64,000 bases of DNA, taken from positions 259,080 to 323,079 of the forward strand of contig VCAZ01000227.1 of NCBI GenBank assembly GCA_005784505.1, in the 5' to 3' direction. Below are positions 61,701-64,000 of this stretch, piece after piece. A program made the position numbers and the translations under genes. The notes below the pieces were generated by a model, which made no database searches, was not told the DNA's origin, and worked only from the letters and a program-made list of their open reading frames with translations. Position 1 is the stretch's first letter, and each line of letters starts with the position of its first letter. This stretch comes from Bagarius yarrelli. Lineage: Eukaryota; Chordata; Actinopteri; Siluriformes; Sisoridae.

Positions 61701-63628
61701 GTCTTTAGGAGCGGATAACATCTGCATGCAAATACATTAGAATCTGCATTACGCATTTCTTCACCAATGATTTTATATAAACTGCATTAAAGCTAGTGAA
61801 GAAACTGATATATGGCAATTCTATTATTTTTAGGTATGAGGAGTTGATGTACTTCCTACATCAGACTGTTTATGTTATTATTACATTTATACGTATCTTA
61901 TGGGCTACGTCAGGGGTATTTACAGTCCGGCCCGTGGGGCAAATACAGCTGGTGGATGAATTTTAAACAGCCCACGGCTTGTCTATTGAAATGTAAATGT
62001 GTCCCAACAGGCATAATTTACAAATCACGCAGTTTCTCATTGTCAACACAAGTGATGGCCAGGGCGGTCGCCATTATGAAATTTGGGTGGCGGTTTATTG
62101 TAAAAAAAATAATTGCAATTATGACAATTTATTGCCTGTTTTGGGGTTTTAGCAATTACTTGTTTGTTTTAGAGCTTTGACAATTAATTGTTTGCAACAG
62201 ACATTTAAATACATTTAATTAAGTTAATCATTCAGTAAATAATAATTAATAATTAGATTATCTTTTAGAAATATTAAAAAAATCTGTACATCCTAATACA
62301 TTGACTATAACAAATGCGTTTAGAGTTACAATAAAAGTATATATTATATTAAAATATATATAACAATTAATTAAAATATAATTTATTAATTTATTCATCT
62401 TCTATAGCCGCTTATTCCCCCAGACACGGGGATCTGCTGGTGTCTATCCCAGCCCCGTCTCTGAAAGGGTGAAAGAAAGGAGGGGGACAACCTGGACAGG
62501 TCGCCAGTCCATCACAGGGACACACACACACACACACACTCACACACTCACACACTCACACTCACTCCTATGGGCAATTTAGAATCACCAATCAATCTAA
62601 CATGCATGTTTTTGGACTGTAGGAGGAAACCGGAGAACCCGGTGTAAACACACACAAACACGGGGAGAACATGCAAACTCCACACAGAAACACCCCTGCT
62701 GGGGAATCAAACCCGGAACCTTCTTAGTGTGAGACAACAGTGCTAAACTCTAAGCCACTGTTCTGCCTGTAAAATATAAATTGATGCAGTAATTCTGTTT
62801 CGTTATTGGCTGATTTTTATTGAATATGTTGTTATTTGGGTCCGACAGAGTTTTATTGTGATCTAACAATAAAAAATACTGAACTTAAATTAAGTTCTGT
62901 GATTGTAACTATATACCCTCAGGTGTGTCCGCAACATTAAGCACAACACAACAGTTTGGACACCCTGGAGGTATATAGTTACAATCACAGAACTTAATTT
63001 AAGTTCAGTATTTTTTATTTGTGTGATCAGTTTACAACCAGGTTGGAGTTTTACATAAAAATGTACTTTAAACATATAATTTGTGATTCTTATAAATCGG
63101 AGCTGATCTTGTTACTGACTGTTGCTGGTATATAAACTAAAATATATTAATTTATGAATGAATTTATTTGTCTATTTTTGTGTATATTTCTGCAGTGTAC
63201 ATTTATGTAGTGCACTAAAATTTTCAGTTATTAGACTCAATACAATGTTAATTCTGTTTCTCTAATTTACATTTGTATGACTGGCATCTGCGGAAACTAA
63301 GTATATTTCTGACATATTGATTAGAATTAATTAAAAAATAAAGCAAATTTAAAGAAAACACTTTATTTTATTTCTATTAATTTTGGACTATTCCAGCATG
63401 ACGTATATCCGCTGTGATGACGTAACCCGGTCGCCAGCGAAACAGACTGTCTGTTCCTGTTGTGTGGAGTTTCTTTAAACTACTTGTTTTAAATTGTTTT
63501 ACTAAATTAGCATGAAAAATTTAATACAGTATAACATTTAATAAAGTCTGTTTTTTTAAGTTTTAAAAAGAAATCTAAAGTCTTTTGTAACTCACCCCCT
63601 GAGACGCGGATTTCGGTTTGTCCGCCAT
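56091..63628 (-). CDS. tex9: Testis-expressed protein 9 (TEX9), ends clear, middle exons unresolved
   Basis: Coiled-coil protein with testis/centrosome-type expression and no known enzyme activity. Secure exons in gene order: 63596-63628 (MADKPKSASQG), 61544-61641 (ends SLLAKEEEYR), 61336-61411 (QLNAELEAKTAELVRQAAEVI), 60808-60909 (RERQVRGKEDEVLSKP), then 59384-59550 (VALPEDFGDFSLAKTISNIE), 58562-58644 (EAQIRFLKAKLRVMQEEL), 58316-58489, 56731-56865 (ASSSHNATEVRLNRALEEAE), 56245-56379 (GFKKQLKLIDILKRQK) and 56091-56168 (MSFTEEEFMKALDWGKS, stop). Two further likely exons, 60655-60694 and 60393-60430 (or to 60354), join each other but leave phase 0, while exon 59384-59550 needs two incoming bases. 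A small exon is missing from the model, or a boundary is wrong; 60100-60113 (14 nt, GAG|gtgagg donor) is a weak candidate. Exon 2 starts at an AG inside a longer open stretch, chosen by phase. Residues from ~120 on are heptad-like and Glu/Lys-rich, fitting coiled coil. Confidence 0.85.
57546..58101. mobile_element. hAT-like non-autonomous DNA element (556 bp) in a tex9 intron
   Basis: The element starts CAGGGGAGGTTCTA and ends TAGAACCGCCCCTG, inverted termini matching at 13 of 14 bases. Flanking octamers GTCATGAC (57538-57545) and GTCATGAA (58102-58109) match at 7 of 8 positions, the hAT signature. No transposase frame is present. Inside it sit a (TA)n run at about 57855-57899 and a 33-bp inverted repeat. 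Confidence 0.8.
57898..58001. repeat. 33-bp inverted repeat with ~37-bp AT loop inside the hAT-like element
   Basis: TTAATGCAGGCTAAACAATT (from 57898) pairs with AATTGTTTAGCCTGCATTAA (to 58001). The arms continue inward through a poly-A/poly-T step with one base of indel. Confidence 0.85.
58730..58788. repeat. (GT)n microsatellite in tex9 intron
   Basis: GT run with one TAAACC interruption near 58741. Confidence 0.9.
60286..60368. repeat. Tandem duplication of ~39-43 bp containing a splice-donor-like sequence
   Basis: ACTCACTGTGCTGTCTTTTT occurs at 60309 and again at 60348. TTCAAATGGT precedes each copy. On the tex9 strand each copy reads AAAAAGACAGCACA|GTGAGT, a good splice donor. Confidence 0.85.
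61908..62000. repeat. Terminal fragment of a DNA-transposon-like repeat in tex9 intron 1
   Basis: GTCAGGGGTATTTACAGTCC followed by GGCCCGTGGGGCAAA is typical of the terminus of a hAT-like repeat found in many vertebrates. The other end was not located. Confidence 0.4.
62392..62765 (-). repeat. tRNA-headed dispersed repeat, copy 6, in tex9 intron 1
   Basis: Starts after CATTCATCTTCTATAGCCGC-like sequence and contains GGTCGCCAGTCCATCACAGG, CACCAATCAATCTAACATGC and CTGGGGAATCAAACCCGGAA, in antisense to copy 1. Confidence 0.75.
62868..63019. repeat. Perfect 50-bp inverted repeat (hairpin), tex9 intron 1
   Basis: Left arm 62868-62917 starts AATAAAAAATACTGAACTTA. The right arm 62970-63019 is its exact reverse complement. 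The inner flanks CTCAGGTGTGTCC and GGACACCCTGGAG pair with small gaps, bringing the stem to ~63 bp with a ~26-nt loop. Confidence 0.95.
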
Positions 63629-63632
63629 CTTG
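63619..63632 (-). promoter_or_regulatory. YY1-type site overlapping the tex9 start codon
   Basis: On the gene strand CAAGATGGCGGAC contains AAGATGGCGG, the typical YY1 site often found at transcription start or first codon positions of vertebrate genes. Confidence 0.45.
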
Positions 63633-63650
63633 ATTTGTTATCGGCCAACC

Positions 63651-63663
63651 GTTGCCTAGCAAC
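63651..63663. promoter_or_regulatory. Perfect RFX X-box in the tex9 promoter
   Basis: GTTGCCTAGCAAC is a perfect palindromic X-box, the site used by RFX factors to drive ciliary and testis genes. It ends 23 bp upstream of the tex9 ATG. A CRE follows 35 bp further upstream. Confidence 0.75.
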
Positions 63664-63698
63664 CGCGTTCACCTGCTTTTACATGTAACGTAAACTGG

Positions 63699-63706
63699 TG
63701 ACGTCA
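63699..63706. promoter_or_regulatory. Full CRE palindrome in the tex9 promoter
   Basis: TGACGTCA is the perfect CREB/CREM-type site, about 70 bp upstream of the tex9 ATG. Confidence 0.6.
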
Positions 63707-63990
63707 TGCATTAGCTTTACGTTACACCCGAAATTTTTCATTTTTGTTATTTATATTATAAATAAGTAGACAAAATAGCTAAATAGAGAACTATAAATGA
63801 ACATATTGTATAATTTATTAAAACTTTCATTTAATTTAAACACTATTTTTATGTAAAGAAAGAAAGAAAGGCGACTGGGAGTCATTAAAAGAGTGTTTAA
63901 TAAGTGTGTTAAATATACGTGCTGTACTATTTCTGGCCCACCAACTCATCCCACTGCTATTCCAGCCGTCTGTTTTTAGTGCTGCTGTAA

Positions 63991-64000
63991 TGCGCATGCG
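63991..64000. promoter_or_regulatory. NRF1-type site at the window edge
   Basis: TGCGCATGCG fits the core of the NRF1 palindrome and is cut by the end of the window. It may belong to the tex9 promoter or to a gene just right of the window. From 63707 to 63990 I see only AT-rich DNA. Confidence 0.4.

Overview
The window is vertebrate nuclear DNA, almost certainly from a teleost fish. The genes have short exons with GT-AG introns. Their proteins match vertebrate families along their length, and the non-coding DNA is AT-rich and full of fish-type tRNA-headed SINEs, hAT-like miniature elements and long CA/GA/AT microsatellites. No prokaryotic gene, operon, CRISPR array or viral gene was seen. Exact species cannot be read from the sequence; an otophysan such as a catfish is a guess.

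Seven protein-coding genes were assembled exon by exon. Left to right they are: slc7a10 (+, 3' half only, the 5' exons lie left of base 1), lrp3 (-), wdr88 (-), gpatch1 (-), cln6 (+), calml4 (+) and tex9 (-). Summed exon lengths of lrp3 (769 aa), wdr88 (398 aa), gpatch1 (944 aa), cln6 (299 aa) and calml4 (153 aa) close in frame from ATG to stop. tex9 is clear at both ends, but its middle exons do not join in frame in my model. A tRNA-Thr(AGT) gene lies between lrp3 and wdr88.

Layout: 1-6568 slc7a10 with repeat-rich introns; 6569-16652 a 10-kb convergent intergenic desert with a GATACT-type hexamer array and a 1.5-kb CCACACCC-rich degenerate minisatellite; 16653-28092 lrp3; 28093-30066 spacer with the tRNA; 30067-36642 wdr88; 38044-45587 gpatch1; 45588-46035 a 448-bp head-to-head promoter shared by gpatch1 and cln6; 46036-49920 cln6; 52240-54530 calml4; 56091-63628 tex9; 63629-64000 the tex9 promoter with a perfect RFX X-box and a CRE.

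The genes are not one pathway. The left block (slc7a10-lrp3-wdr88-gpatch1) keeps the order and relative orientation known from human 19q13.11. The right block (cln6-calml4, and tex9) corresponds to human 15q. The two blocks meet exactly at the gpatch1/cln6 divergent promoter. I saw no new multi-gene system. The more unusual signals are the repeat architectures, splice-site-associated repeats, an inverted copy of a cln6 exon end inside the next intron, and RFX/CRE sites at tex9.
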